Positions 7,883 through 16,382 of a DNA stretch of 64,000 nt are shown piece after piece. Numbering within the stretch: the first letter of the stretch is position 1; each line of letters opens with the position of its first letter. Under the pieces are notes generated by a model. The model had not been told where the DNA came from and did no database searches. It saw only the letters and a list, made by a program, of their open reading frames with translations. Location: contig NZ_CP071870.1 of NCBI RefSeq assembly GCF_017569205.1, forward strand, positions 930,001 to 994,000, given 5' to 3'. This DNA comes from Propioniciclava sp. MC1595 (GTDB taxonomy: Bacteria; Actinomycetota; Actinomycetes; Propionibacteriales; Propionibacteriaceae). The position numbers and the translations under genes are program-made.

Positions 7883-8794
7883 TCAGGCCAGAGCGATCGC
7901 CGAGTCGAAGCGACGGTCGGTGCCGTCCACCGGGTCGACGAACGACAACGTGCGCGCGACCAGCCGCAACGGTTCTGCCGGGTCCTCGGGAGCGTCGGAG
8001 ACCGTCGGGTAGAGCGGGTCGCCCACGATCGGCGCCCCCAGCCCGGCCAGGTGCACGCGCAGCTGGTGCGTGCGGCCGGTGCGCGGCTCGAGCCGGTAGA
8101 GGCCGTGGACGCCGCGGGTGCCGACGAGCGTGACCAAGGTCTCGGCGTTGGGCTCCGCGTCGGGGACCTCGACCGCCTGCAGGTGGCCCCGGAGCTTGAC
8201 GATGTGGGAGCGGACGAGCGTCGGCTCGGCCAGCGCGGGCAGGGCGGGGGCGAGCGCCTCGTACGTCTTGGTGGCGGTGCGCCGCTCGAAGAGCTGCTGA
8301 TAGGGCGCACGCCACGCCGGATCCGTGGTGAACAGCAGCACCCCGGCGGTCAGCCGGTCGAGCCGGTGGGCGGGCGCGAGGTCGGGCAGGTCGAGCTGGC
8401 GGCGGAGCTTGACCAGCGCGGACGCCTGCACGTGGCCCCCGCGCGGGATCGTCGCGAGGAAGTGCGGCTTGTCCACCACCACGATGCGGTCGTCCCGGTG
8501 CAGGACGACCAGGTCGGGGACGTCTGCCTCGGGCGCGGCGTCCTTGTGGAACCAGATGAAGGTCGCCGGGGTGTACGGGGCGTCCGGCCCGATCGCGACC
8601 CCCTGACCGTCGACGAACCGGCCCACGGCGAGCCAGTCGTCCACGGGCACCCGCTCGGGGAGCCGGGCGCGCAGGAAGTCGCGCATCGTGGCGAACGGCG
8701 CCGGGGTGTCACCGACGCGCGCGGGCGTGCGGACCCACACGGCGTCCAGCCCCGCCCGCTGGGGCAGCGGCGAGCGTGCGCGTCGGCGTCCCAC
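7883..8794 (-). CDS. RluA-family RNA pseudouridine synthase
   Basis: This 303-residue enzyme is predicted to convert uridine to pseudouridine in rRNA or tRNA. Motif II is PAHRLDRLTAGVLLF with the catalytic Asp in HRLDRLTAG; RTGRTHQLRVHLAGLGAPIVGDPLYP is the conserved C-terminal motif. No clear S4 domain is seen in the N-terminal 90 residues. The GTG start is 10 nt after the upstream glucosidase stop on the same strand, so the two may be co-transcribed. The target site cannot be assigned. Confidence 0.9.
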   Translation of the reverse strand: MGRRRARSPLPQRAGLDAVWVRTPARVGDTPAPFATMRDFLRARLPERVPVDDWLAVGRFVDGQGVAIGPDAPYTPATFIWFHKDAAPEADVPDLVVLHRDDRIVVVDKPHFLATIPRGGHVQASALVKLRRQLDLPDLAPAHRLDRLTAGVLLFTTDPAWRAPYQQLFERRTATKTYEALAPALPALAEPTLVRSHIVKLRGHLQAVEVPDAEPNAETLVTLVGTRGVHGLYRLEPRTGRTHQLRVHLAGLGAPIVGDPLYPTVSDAPEDPAEPLRLVARTLSFVDPVDGTDRRFDSAIALA

Positions 8795-8804
8795 CCCGCA
8801 CCCC

Positions 8805-11453
8805 TCAGGGGGTGCAGATGAGGTGCGCGACCATGGCGGTCCAGCCGGTCTGGTGGGCCGCGCCGAGCCCGACGCCGTTGTCGCCGTCGAAGTACTCGCT
8901 GAAGGTCGGGTGCGCCGCCCACAGCGGCCCGGTCGGCTGGTGGTACGGGTCGCCGGGTCGCCGGCCGTCGGGGCCGAGCCGGAACAGCGAGACCAGGCGC
9001 TCCTCGAGGTCGTAGGCCGCGTCCTCGAGCGACACGAAGTTCCCCGAGCCGCGGGGCAACTCGACCCGCATCGCCTTGCCGCCGTGGCGGGCGTAGGTGT
9101 GCAGGGCGTCCACGAGCAGCACGTTGATCGGGAACCACACCGGCCCCCGCCAGTTGCTGTTGCCGCCGAACATCGGCGAGTCCGACTCGCCGGGCACGTA
9201 GGCGATCGGCAGGTCCTGGCCGGCGACCGGCAGGTGCTGGCCGTCGCGGTAGGCCGCCGACAGCGACCGCACGCCGCCGGGGGCGTAGAACTCGGCCTCG
9301 TCGAACATGCGCCCGACCATGCGGGCGAACCGCTCCGGCGGGACGACCGCGAAGGTGAGTTCGGCGCCCTCCTCGTCGGGGGTCGCGGTGAGCAGCTGAG
9401 CCAGGCGCCCCGGGAAGCGGCGCTGGAGCCAGCGCAGCCGGGCGGTGTAGTCGGTGAGCTCGGACGCCACCCAGTCGGGGGCGACCGCCACGGCCAGCAG
9501 GGGCAGCAGCCCCACCAGCGAGCGGACGCGCACCTTCTGCGACTCCGAGCCGTCCTCGCGCACGAGCACGTCGTAGTAGAAGCCGTCCTCGTCGTCCCAC
9601 AGCGAGGTGGAGTCCGGGCCGAAGGCGTCCATGGCCTCGGCGATCGCGACGAACCGCTCGGTGAAGGTGGTGGCCACGTCGTCCCAGGCGTCGTCGCTGC
9701 GGGCGAGCTCGAAGGCCATCTTCACCATGGACAGGCAGAAGAACGCCATCCAGCTCGTCGCGTCGGACTGCTCGAGCACCCAGCCCTCGGGCACGTCGTG
9801 CGACCGGTCGAACACCGAGATGTTGTCCATGCCGAGGAAGCCGCCCTCGAACAGCTGGGAGCCGTTGAGGTCGGTGCGGTTCACCCACCAGCCGAAGTTC
9901 AGCATCAGCTTGGTGAAGACGCGGACGAGGAACTCGCGGTCCCAGCCGCCGTCGGCGATGAACACCTGCCAGGCCGCCCACGCGTGCACGGGCGGGTTCA
10001 CGTCGCCGAAGTCCCACTCGTAGGCGGGCAGCTGGCCGTCGGGGTGCTGGGCCCACTCGCGGCACATCAGGATGAGCTGGTTCTTGGCGAACGACGGGTC
10101 GACGTGGGCCAGCGCCACGCAGTGGAACGCGAGGTCCCAGGCGGCGAACCACGGGTACTCCCACGCGTCGGGCATCGAGATGATGTCGGCCAGGTAGAGG
10201 TGCGACCAGCCCTGGTTGCGGGGCGGGCGGTTCACCGGCGGGCCCACCGGGTCCCCGGCCAGCCAGTCGGCCACCGGGTAGCGGTACAGCTGGCGTCCCC
10301 AGAGCAGCCCGGCGAACGCGCGGCGGGCGATCAGGCGGTCCTCGTCGGTGGTCTCGGCCGGGATCACCGCGGCGTAGAACTCGTCGGCCTCCTCCCGCCG
10401 GTTGCGCAGCACGGCCTCGAACGCCGCGCCGAACAGGTGGGTGGGCGGCGGCTCGTCGGACAGCCGCAGGTCGACGGTCACGGTCTCGCCGGGGGCGACC
10501 GCGTCGAAGTGGTAGCGCAGTGCCACCTTCGTGCCGGTGCGCGCCGGGTTCAGCAGCGAGTCGTCGCGGTGCACGATCGCGCGGTCGACCGCCGTGGTCG
10601 GGTGGGGCGAGCGCCGCGGCTGGCCGAAGGTCGCCTCGTCGTCGGTCTCGTTGTCGCAGAACAGCAGCTCGGGGCGTCCGCGGCCGTGCAGCCGGTACCG
10701 GCCGAGGAAGCCGTGCTCGGCCTCGATCGCAACCGCCCCGCCGGTGCTCAGCTCGGGCGGGCGCACCTCGCGCAGGCTGGGGCGGCGGTCGTCGTTGCCC
10801 CACGACCATGTGTTGCGGAACCACAGCTGCGGGACGATGTCGAGCGGCGCCGCCTCGGGTCCGTGGTTGGTGGCGGTGATGCGGATGCAGATGTCGTCGG
10901 GGGACGCCTTCGCGTGCGTCACCAGGACGTCGAAGAAGCGGTCCTCGGCCAGCACGCCGGTGTCGGCGAGCTCGTACTCCGGTTCGTCACGGCCCCGGGC
11001 CGCGTTGCCGGCGCGCAGCTGCTCGTACGGGTAGGCCGCCTGCGGGTAGCGGTAGAGCTGCTGGGCCCAAGCGTGGGTGGGGGTGGCGTCGACGTCCCAC
11101 CAGAACTCCTTGACGTCCTCGCCGTGGTTGCCCTCGTGGTTCGTGACGCCGAACCAGCGCTCCTTGAGCCGGTCGTCGTTCCCGTTCCAGAACGCGACCG
11201 CCAGGTTGAGGAAGCCGTAGCGGTCGCACAGGCCCGCGATGCCGTCCTCGCCCCAGCGGTAGGCGCGGGTGTGGGCCTGGTCGAACGGGAAGTGCCCCCA
11301 GGCGTCGCCGTCGTCGGAGTAGTCCTCGCGGACCGTGCCCCACTGGCGCCCGGCCACGTAGGGGCCCCAGAGGCGCCAGGCGTCCTCGTCGGTCGGGGAC
11401 TCGGCCAGTCGGCGGTGCTCTGCCGTGTGTTGCGGCGCGCTCTTGGGTCGCAT
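8805..11453 (-). CDS. Glycoside hydrolase family 63-like glucosidase
   Basis: This 882-residue cytoplasmic protein has no signal peptide. Its N-terminal segment HTRAYRWGEDGIAGLCDRYGFLNLA and C-terminal (alpha/alpha)6 barrel motifs (YEWDFGDVNPPVHAWA, SPMFGGNSNWRGPVWFP) match bacterial GH63 glucosidases related to mannosylglycerate/glucosylglycerate hydrolases. The substrate is unproven; an alpha-glucoside such as glucosylglycerate is plausible. ATG 11453 is chosen because TAGGGT lies exactly 7 nt upstream (leaderless). It forms a leftward pair with the pseudouridine synthase gene. Confidence 0.82.
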   Translation of the reverse strand: MRPKSAPQHTAEHRRLAESPTDEDAWRLWGPYVAGRQWGTVREDYSDDGDAWGHFPFDQAHTRAYRWGEDGIAGLCDRYGFLNLAVAFWNGNDDRLKERWFGVTNHEGNHGEDVKEFWWDVDATPTHAWAQQLYRYPQAAYPYEQLRAGNAARGRDEPEYELADTGVLAEDRFFDVLVTHAKASPDDICIRITATNHGPEAAPLDIVPQLWFRNTWSWGNDDRRPSLREVRPPELSTGGAVAIEAEHGFLGRYRLHGRGRPELLFCDNETDDEATFGQPRRSPHPTTAVDRAIVHRDDSLLNPARTGTKVALRYHFDAVAPGETVTVDLRLSDEPPPTHLFGAAFEAVLRNRREEADEFYAAVIPAETTDEDRLIARRAFAGLLWGRQLYRYPVADWLAGDPVGPPVNRPPRNQGWSHLYLADIISMPDAWEYPWFAAWDLAFHCVALAHVDPSFAKNQLILMCREWAQHPDGQLPAYEWDFGDVNPPVHAWAAWQVFIADGGWDREFLVRVFTKLMLNFGWWVNRTDLNGSQLFEGGFLGMDNISVFDRSHDVPEGWVLEQSDATSWMAFFCLSMVKMAFELARSDDAWDDVATTFTERFVAIAEAMDAFGPDSTSLWDDEDGFYYDVLVREDGSESQKVRVRSLVGLLPLLAVAVAPDWVASELTDYTARLRWLQRRFPGRLAQLLTATPDEEGAELTFAVVPPERFARMVGRMFDEAEFYAPGGVRSLSAAYRDGQHLPVAGQDLPIAYVPGESDSPMFGGNSNWRGPVWFPINVLLVDALHTYARHGGKAMRVELPRGSGNFVSLEDAAYDLEERLVSLFRLGPDGRRPGDPYHQPTGPLWAAHPTFSEYFDGDNGVGLGAAHQTGWTAMVAHLICTP

Positions 11454-11498
11454 GGTGTTCACCCTAGCGGGCGGCCGGAGCGGCCTTACGGGCGGGGG

Positions 11499-12131
11499 TC
11501 AGGCCACGTCGATCCGGCACGCCCCGGGCTCGGCGAACGGCACCAGCCGGGCGCGCTCGTCGCCGGACGCCCCGGCCACCAGTCCGGCGTGGATCGCGCA
11601 GACCACGGAGGGGTGCTCCACGGCGGCGTCGAGGATCGGGCAGGCGCGCAGCCGGATGCTGTCGCCGTCGACCTCGGGGTCGAAGCCCAGGTCGCGCAGC
11701 ACCGCGACCAGGGCGGGCCGCGAGGGTGTGGCGACCCGCTCGACGCCCCACGACCGCCCGATCGAGCGGGCGATCTCCTCCGAGCCGGGGACCTTGGCGA
11801 GGTGGCTCACCACGACCGAGAGGATCTCGGCGTACGCGGCGGCCGAGGGGTCGCCGGCGACCGCGCGCCGGCCGGCGTCGGTGAGGGTCCAGCCGAGCGC
11901 GGGGCGTCCGGGCCCGGTGCGGGGGAGCGGGGCCGCCTCCGCGAGCCCCTCCTCGACCAGCGCGTCGAGGTGCGCGCGGGTCGCGTTGGGGTGCCCGCCG
12001 ATGCGCGTCGCGAGCTCGGCCAGCGGGACGCCCTCGCCCAGCTCGCCCAGCAGCGCGGCCACGCGGGCGCGGGCCGGCGGCAGCGTCGGCTGGGGTGCGG
12101 GGCGGCTCGGCCCGGGCGTCGCGGAACTCAC
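11499..12131 (-). CDS. SufR-like winged-helix regulator with Cys/His cluster (COG2345 type)
   Basis: This 210-residue protein has an N-terminal winged helix (LAELATRIGGHPNATRAHLDALVEEGL). Its C-terminal domain carries C164 (RACPIL), C178 and H181 (VVCAIH) and C205 (GACRI), a pattern typical of COG2345 regulators such as SufR that hold an Fe-S cluster. It is divergent from the DUF2249-nnrS-nirK genes, so it probably senses NO or redox and controls them. GTG 12131 is chosen because TAGGAT lies exactly 7 nt upstream. The ligand and the direction of regulation are inferred. Confidence 0.7.
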   Translation of the reverse strand: MSSATPGPSRPAPQPTLPPARARVAALLGELGEGVPLAELATRIGGHPNATRAHLDALVEEGLAEAAPLPRTGPGRPALGWTLTDAGRRAVAGDPSAAAYAEILSVVVSHLAKVPGSEEIARSIGRSWGVERVATPSRPALVAVLRDLGFDPEVDGDSIRLRACPILDAAVEHPSVVCAIHAGLVAGASGDERARLVPFAEPGACRIDVA

Positions 12132-12154
12132 GATTCCCATCCTAGTGGATTACT

Positions 12155-12174
12155 TACAGTTCATCCTGTATAAA
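12155..12174 (+). promoter_or_regulatory. Promoter -10 with overlapping TACAG-N6-CTGTA operator
   Basis: TACAG (12155-12159) and CTGTA (12166-12170) form an inverted repeat that overlaps a near-consensus TATAAA -10 box (12169-12174) reading towards the DUF2249 gene. No good -35 is seen, which is consistent with an activated or repressible promoter. The divergent SufR-like protein is the obvious candidate ligand. Confidence 0.5.
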
Positions 12175-12181
12175 TGGCATC

Positions 12182-12218
12182 AAGGGTGGCCCCGAACCGG
12201 ACTCACGGGGCCACCCTT
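12182..12218 (+). promoter_or_regulatory. Hairpin at the predicted 5' end of the nitrite/NO mRNA
   Basis: A perfect 13-bp stem (12182-12194 with 12206-12218; arm AAGGGTGGCCCCG) with an 11-nt loop starts about where transcription from the -10 at 12169 should begin. It would form a 5'-terminal stem-loop on the leader, ending 47 nt before the ATG. It could stabilise the mRNA, act as an attenuator, or terminate leftward read-through. Confidence 0.55.
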
Positions 12219-12265
12219 CACACCGGACGCACTCAAGGTGCGCGAACTCCCCGAGGAGGAGACCC

Positions 12266-12547
12266 ATGACCGACCTGCCCGTCGTCGAGAAGCCGACCTG
12301 CACCTGCGGCCACCACGACGAGGAGCTGCCCGTGCTCGACGCCCGCGCGATCCCGCACGCGATCCGCCACGCGGCCATCCTCGGCGCCGTCGCGTCGCTG
12401 ACCCCGGGCAAGGCGCTCGCGCTGGTCGCCCCGCACAACCCGCTGCCGCTGCTCGCCCAGATCCGTGAGGCCCACGGCGACGCCATCGAGGTCAGCTACC
12501 TACAGGAGGGCCCCGAGGCCTGGACCCTCAAGCTCGCCCGCGCCTGA
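12266..12547 (+). CDS. DUF2249 domain protein
   Basis: This 93-residue protein has LDARAIPHAIRHAAILGAVASL and ALVAPHNPLPLLAQI, the TusA-like DUF2249 fold that is often found with nitric oxide and nitrite genes. A short Cys/His N-terminus (CTCGHHDEE) precedes it and could bind metal. The biochemical role of DUF2249 is not settled; the context ties it to the NirK and NnrS-like genes downstream. A GAGGAGGAG ribosome site precedes ATG 12266. Confidence 0.85.
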   Translation: MTDLPVVEKPTCTCGHHDEELPVLDARAIPHAIRHAAILGAVASLTPGKALALVAPHNPLPLLAQIREAHGDAIEVSYLQEGPEAWTLKLARA

Positions 12548-12566
12548 GCGGAGCCACCACCCCACC

Positions 12567-13679
12567 ATGACCGCCCCCGCCAGCGCCGCGCCGCGTCCGG
12601 GTGACCTGGAACCTCGTCCCGGGCACGGCTCCCGGCGCCGGCGGGTGGCGCTGCTCGGGCTGGGTGGGGCGTCCCTGCTCTCGGGTCTCGACGCCGCCCT
12701 CGTCGCGCTGGGCGTCTGGGCCCCCGTGCCGGCCGCGCACCTGCCCGGGGTGCACGGGATGGTGATGGTGCTCGGGTTCATGGGCACCCTGATCTCCCTC
12801 GAGCGGGCCCAGGCCCTGCGCCAACCCTGGGCCTACCTCGCGCCGGCCCTGCTGGGGTCCGGCGGCATCACCCTGGCCGCCGGCCTCCCCGTCCTCGGGC
12901 AGCTGCTGCTCGTCCAGGGCGCGGTCGCGTTCCTCGCGGTCTACCTGGCGCTGTGGCGGCGCGCGCCGCTGCCGCTCGTCGCGGTGCAGGTGCTCTCGAC
13001 CATCCCCGCGCTGGCCGCCGCCGCGCTGTGGTTCCGCGTCGACCTCGCCGCGCTCATCCCGCTGTTGGCCGCCTTCCTCGTGCTCACCATCGCCGCCGAG
13101 CGCGCCGAGCTGGCCCAGCTCGCCCTCGGCCCGCGCGCCGTCCCGATCCTGCTGGTCCTGTCCGCGTGGGTGACCGGGGCCGCGGCGTCCGCCCTCGTCT
13201 GGCCGGACGCCAGCGCCCGGCTCCTCGGCGCCGGGCTCCTGGCCACCGCGGCCTGGCTCGCGCGCGACGACGTCGCGCGTCGGATGGTGCGCACCACGAC
13301 CGGGTTGCGCCGCTACAACGGGGCTGCCCTGCTCGCCGGGTACGCCTGGCTCGCGGTCGCCGGCCTCGTCTGGCTCGTCGGCGGCGCGCCCGGCTCCGAC
13401 GCCGCCTACGACGTGGTGATCCACACCACCTTCCTTGGCTTCGGGGTCTCGATGGTGATGGCCCACGCCCCGATCATCTTCCCGGCCGTGCTGGGGCGCC
13501 CGTTGCCCTACCGGCCCATCCTGTGGCTGCCGCTCGCCCTGCTGCACGGCGGCCTGCTGTTCCGTGTCGTCGGTGACGCCCTGGGCCGGGGTGCCCTGTG
13601 GCAAGGAGGTTCGGTCGTGACCGTGGTGTCGTTGCTCGTCTTCGCGGCCAGCGCCGCCTGGTGCGTGGTGCGGGCATGA
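12567..13679 (+). CDS. NnrS-like polytopic membrane protein
   Basis: This 370-residue protein has about ten to twelve hydrophobic segments. HLPGVHGMVMVLGFMGTLISLERA near the N-terminus and HTTFLGFGVSMVMAHAPIIFPAVLG near the C-terminus carry conserved His and match the NnrS heme-copper membrane family, which protects against nitrosative stress. It follows the DUF2249 gene by 19 nt, and its TGA overlaps the ATG of the nirK fusion. It may be a half or partner of the membrane domain in the next gene. Confidence 0.75.
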   Translation: MTAPASAAPRPGDLEPRPGHGSRRRRVALLGLGGASLLSGLDAALVALGVWAPVPAAHLPGVHGMVMVLGFMGTLISLERAQALRQPWAYLAPALLGSGGITLAAGLPVLGQLLLVQGAVAFLAVYLALWRRAPLPLVAVQVLSTIPALAAAALWFRVDLAALIPLLAAFLVLTIAAERAELAQLALGPRAVPILLVLSAWVTGAAASALVWPDASARLLGAGLLATAAWLARDDVARRMVRTTTGLRRYNGAALLAGYAWLAVAGLVWLVGGAPGSDAAYDVVIHTTFLGFGVSMVMAHAPIIFPAVLGRPLPYRPILWLPLALLHGGLLFRVVGDALGRGALWQGGSVVTVVSLLVFAASAAWCVVRA

Positions 13680-16372
13680 GCGCGAGCACCCCGACCCCCA
13701 CCCGGCCCGGGCCCGCGGCGTCCGCGCGCCCGCGCACCCGCCGCCTGCGCGACCAGGTCGCGCTCGGCTGGCTGGCCGCCGCGGTCGTCATCACCGTGGT
13801 GCACCGCTGGGTGCCCGACGCGACGTGGCTGATGATCCACCTGGTGCTGCTGGGCGCGCTCACGCACTCGGCGCTGGTGTGGAGCGAGCACTTCGCGCAC
13901 ACGTTGCTGCGCACCCTGCCCGACGACGCCGGACGCCGCCGCCAGGACGCGCGCGTGCTGCTGATGGCGGCCGGCGGGCTGGCGGTGTTCGTGGGCGTCC
14001 CGCTGGCGCAGTGGTGGCTCGTCGTGCTCGGGACGGTGCTGGTCTCTGTGGCGGTGCTGTGGCACGCCGTGCACCTGGTCGCCGTGCTGCGCGGGGCGCT
14101 GCCGAGCCGGTTCCGGGTGGTGACGCACACGTACGTGGCGGCGTCCCTCTTCCTCCCGGTCGGCGTCGGCTTCGGCGCCGCCCTCGCCCTCGGCCTGCCT
14201 GAGGAGTGGCACGGCCGCCTGCTCGTCGCCCACCTCGCCTCGAACCTGCTCGGCTGGGTCGGTCTCACCGTCGTCGGCACCCTGGTCACCTTCTGGCCCA
14301 CGATGCTGCGCACCCGCATGGACGACCGCGCCGAGCGCCTCGCCCGGCAGGCCCTGCCGATCCTCGTGGCCGGGCTGGTCGTGCTGGTGGCCGGGGCGCT
14401 GCTGGGCTGGCGCCCGCTCGCGCTGGCCGGGGTCGTCGGCTACGCGCTGGGCCTGCTCTGGTGGGGCCGCGCGCTCGCCCGTCCGCTGCTGGCCAAGGGG
14501 CTGCACGAGTTCGCGCCGGCCTCGGTGCTGGCCGCCCTCGTGTGGGGGCTGGCCGGCATCGTCTGGGTCGCCGTGCTGCTGGTGCTGGCGCCCTCGTGGG
14601 GGTCGCTCGGCGACGTGTTCCCGCTGGTCGGGGGCGTGCTCGCCGTCGGCTTCGCCGCGCAGCTGCTGTCGGGGGCGCTGTCGTACCTCATCCCGTCGGT
14701 GATGGGCGGCGGCCCCCGCGTCGTCCGCGCCGGCCAGGCCTGGTTCGACCGCTGGGGCACCGTGCGCCTGCTGGTCATCAACGCCGGCCTCATGCTCTGG
14801 CTGATGCCGGCGCCCTCGTGGGTGAAGGTCACGGTGTCGACCGCGGTGCTGGCGGGCCTGGTCGCGTTCCTGCCGCTGCTCGTGCTGGGCGCCCGCGCGT
14901 CGGCCCGCGCCCGCCGCGACCCGGACGCCGTGGCGCCCGAGGCCCGCCCCTTCTGGACCGGCAACCAGGTCGTCGCCGCCGTCGCGGCCCTCGCGCTGTC
15001 GGTCACCGCGGGCGTCGCCGTCGATCCGGCGGCCGCCGGGCTGGCGGGGTCGGGGCCGGCCGCACCCGCGGCGTCCGGGGTCGCGCCCACCGGCAACACC
15101 ACGCGCGTCGAGGTGACCGCGCACGGCATGGAGTTCACCCCCAACCGCATCGAGGTGCCCGCCGGCGACCGGCTGGTCGTGGTGCTCACCAACACCGACC
15201 CCGCCATGGCTCACGACCTCGTGCTCAACGGCGCCCGCACGCCGCGCGTCGCGCCCGGCGCCACCGCCGAACTCGACGCCGGGATCATCGGCGCCGACAC
15301 CCAGGGCTGGTGCTCGGTCGCCGGCCACCGGCAGATGGGCATGGTGCTCGACGTCGTGGTGCTCGGGGCTCCCACCGGGGCGGCGGCCGCACCACCGGCG
15401 GACCCGGCCGGCGGCCACGCCGGGCACGGGGCGTCCGGGGCCGGGGCGGGGACGGCGGCCGGGGCAGCGATCCCGCCCACCAACCCCGCAGAGACGCTCG
15501 GCACGTTCGTGGACCCCGTGCTGCCGCCGCTGTCCGACGAGACCGTGCGCAAGGTGACGTTCACCGTCACCGAGGTGCCGCTCGAGGTCGCGCCCGGCCT
15601 GTGGCAGACCCGCTGGACCTTCAACGGCGGCTCCGTCGGCCCCGTGCTGCACGGCCGCGTCGGCGACGTGTTCGAGGTGACGCTGGTCAACGACGGCACG
15701 ATCGGGCACTCGATCGACTTCCACGCCGGGGCCCTCGCCCCCGACCGGCCGATGCGCACCATCGCGCCGGGGGAGTCGCTGGTCTACCGCTTCACCGCCA
15801 CCCGCGCCGGCATCTGGATGTACCACTGCTCGACCATGCCGATGTCGAGCCACATCGCCGCCGGCATGCACGGTGCGGTGGTGATCGAACCCGAGGGGCT
15901 GCCCGCGGTCGACCACAGCTACGTGCTGGTGCAGTCGGAGGTGTTCCTCGCCAACGCGGCCACCTCAGCCGAGCAGGCGCTCGAACTCGACGCCGACAAG
16001 GTCGTCGCCGAGCGCCCCGACCGGGTGGTGTTCAACGGCATCGCCAACCAGTACGACCTGCACCCCTTCACGGTGCGGGTGGGCGAGCGGGTGCGGTTCT
16101 GGGTGCTGGACGCCGGGCCGAACCGGGCGAGCTCGTTCCACATCGTGGGGGGCCAGTTCGACACCTCCTGGACCGAGGGGTCGTACACGCTGCGCCGGGG
16201 CGAGGGAGCCTTCGGGGCCACCGACGGCGGCGCGCAGGTGTTGCCGCTGCTCCCCGCCCAGGGCGGGTTCGTCGAGCTGACCTTCCCCGAGCCGGGCCAC
16301 TACCCGGCCGTGTCGCACGTCATGGTCGACGCCGAGCGCGGCGCGCACGCCGTCGTGGAGGTGTCTCCCTGA
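13676..16372 (+). CDS. nirK: Membrane-anchored copper nitrite reductase with extra N-terminal cupredoxin
   Basis: This 898-residue fusion has three parts. Residues about 25-440 are a polytopic membrane domain with His-rich helices, resembling the preceding NnrS-like protein. Residues about 478-560 are a cupredoxin with type 1 copper ligands (AMAHDL, then C546, His and Met in GWCSVAGHRQMGM). Residues about 590-898 are a two-domain NirK. Its type 1 ligands are H678, C718, H726 and M731; its type 2 ligands are H683, H717 and H822. All seven copper ligands are present, so reduction of nitrite to NO outside the membrane is likely. The cupredoxin may pass electrons to NirK. The start overlaps the preceding stop. 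Confidence 0.85.
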   Translation: MSASTPTPTRPGPAASARPRTRRLRDQVALGWLAAAVVITVVHRWVPDATWLMIHLVLLGALTHSALVWSEHFAHTLLRTLPDDAGRRRQDARVLLMAAGGLAVFVGVPLAQWWLVVLGTVLVSVAVLWHAVHLVAVLRGALPSRFRVVTHTYVAASLFLPVGVGFGAALALGLPEEWHGRLLVAHLASNLLGWVGLTVVGTLVTFWPTMLRTRMDDRAERLARQALPILVAGLVVLVAGALLGWRPLALAGVVGYALGLLWWGRALARPLLAKGLHEFAPASVLAALVWGLAGIVWVAVLLVLAPSWGSLGDVFPLVGGVLAVGFAAQLLSGALSYLIPSVMGGGPRVVRAGQAWFDRWGTVRLLVINAGLMLWLMPAPSWVKVTVSTAVLAGLVAFLPLLVLGARASARARRDPDAVAPEARPFWTGNQVVAAVAALALSVTAGVAVDPAAAGLAGSGPAAPAASGVAPTGNTTRVEVTAHGMEFTPNRIEVPAGDRLVVVLTNTDPAMAHDLVLNGARTPRVAPGATAELDAGIIGADTQGWCSVAGHRQMGMVLDVVVLGAPTGAAAAPPADPAGGHAGHGASGAGAGTAAGAAIPPTNPAETLGTFVDPVLPPLSDETVRKVTFTVTEVPLEVAPGLWQTRWTFNGGSVGPVLHGRVGDVFEVTLVNDGTIGHSIDFHAGALAPDRPMRTIAPGESLVYRFTATRAGIWMYHCSTMPMSSHIAAGMHGAVVIEPEGLPAVDHSYVLVQSEVFLANAATSAEQALELDADKVVAERPDRVVFNGIANQYDLHPFTVRVGERVRFWVLDAGPNRASSFHIVGGQFDTSWTEGSYTLRRGEGAFGATDGGAQVLPLLPAQGGFVELTFPEPGHYPAVSHVMVDAERGAHAVVEVSP

Positions 16373-16382
16373 CGCGGGGACG

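Noticed and set aside
8350-10824. Long antisense/shifted frames across the GH63 and pseudouridine synthase genes
   Set aside because: Arg/Pro/Gly-rich shadow sequence with no conserved motif; the true frames carry clear family motifs.
12182-12218. Riboswitch ahead of the DUF2249 gene
   Set aside because: It is a single perfect hairpin with no conserved aptamer core that I can recognise.
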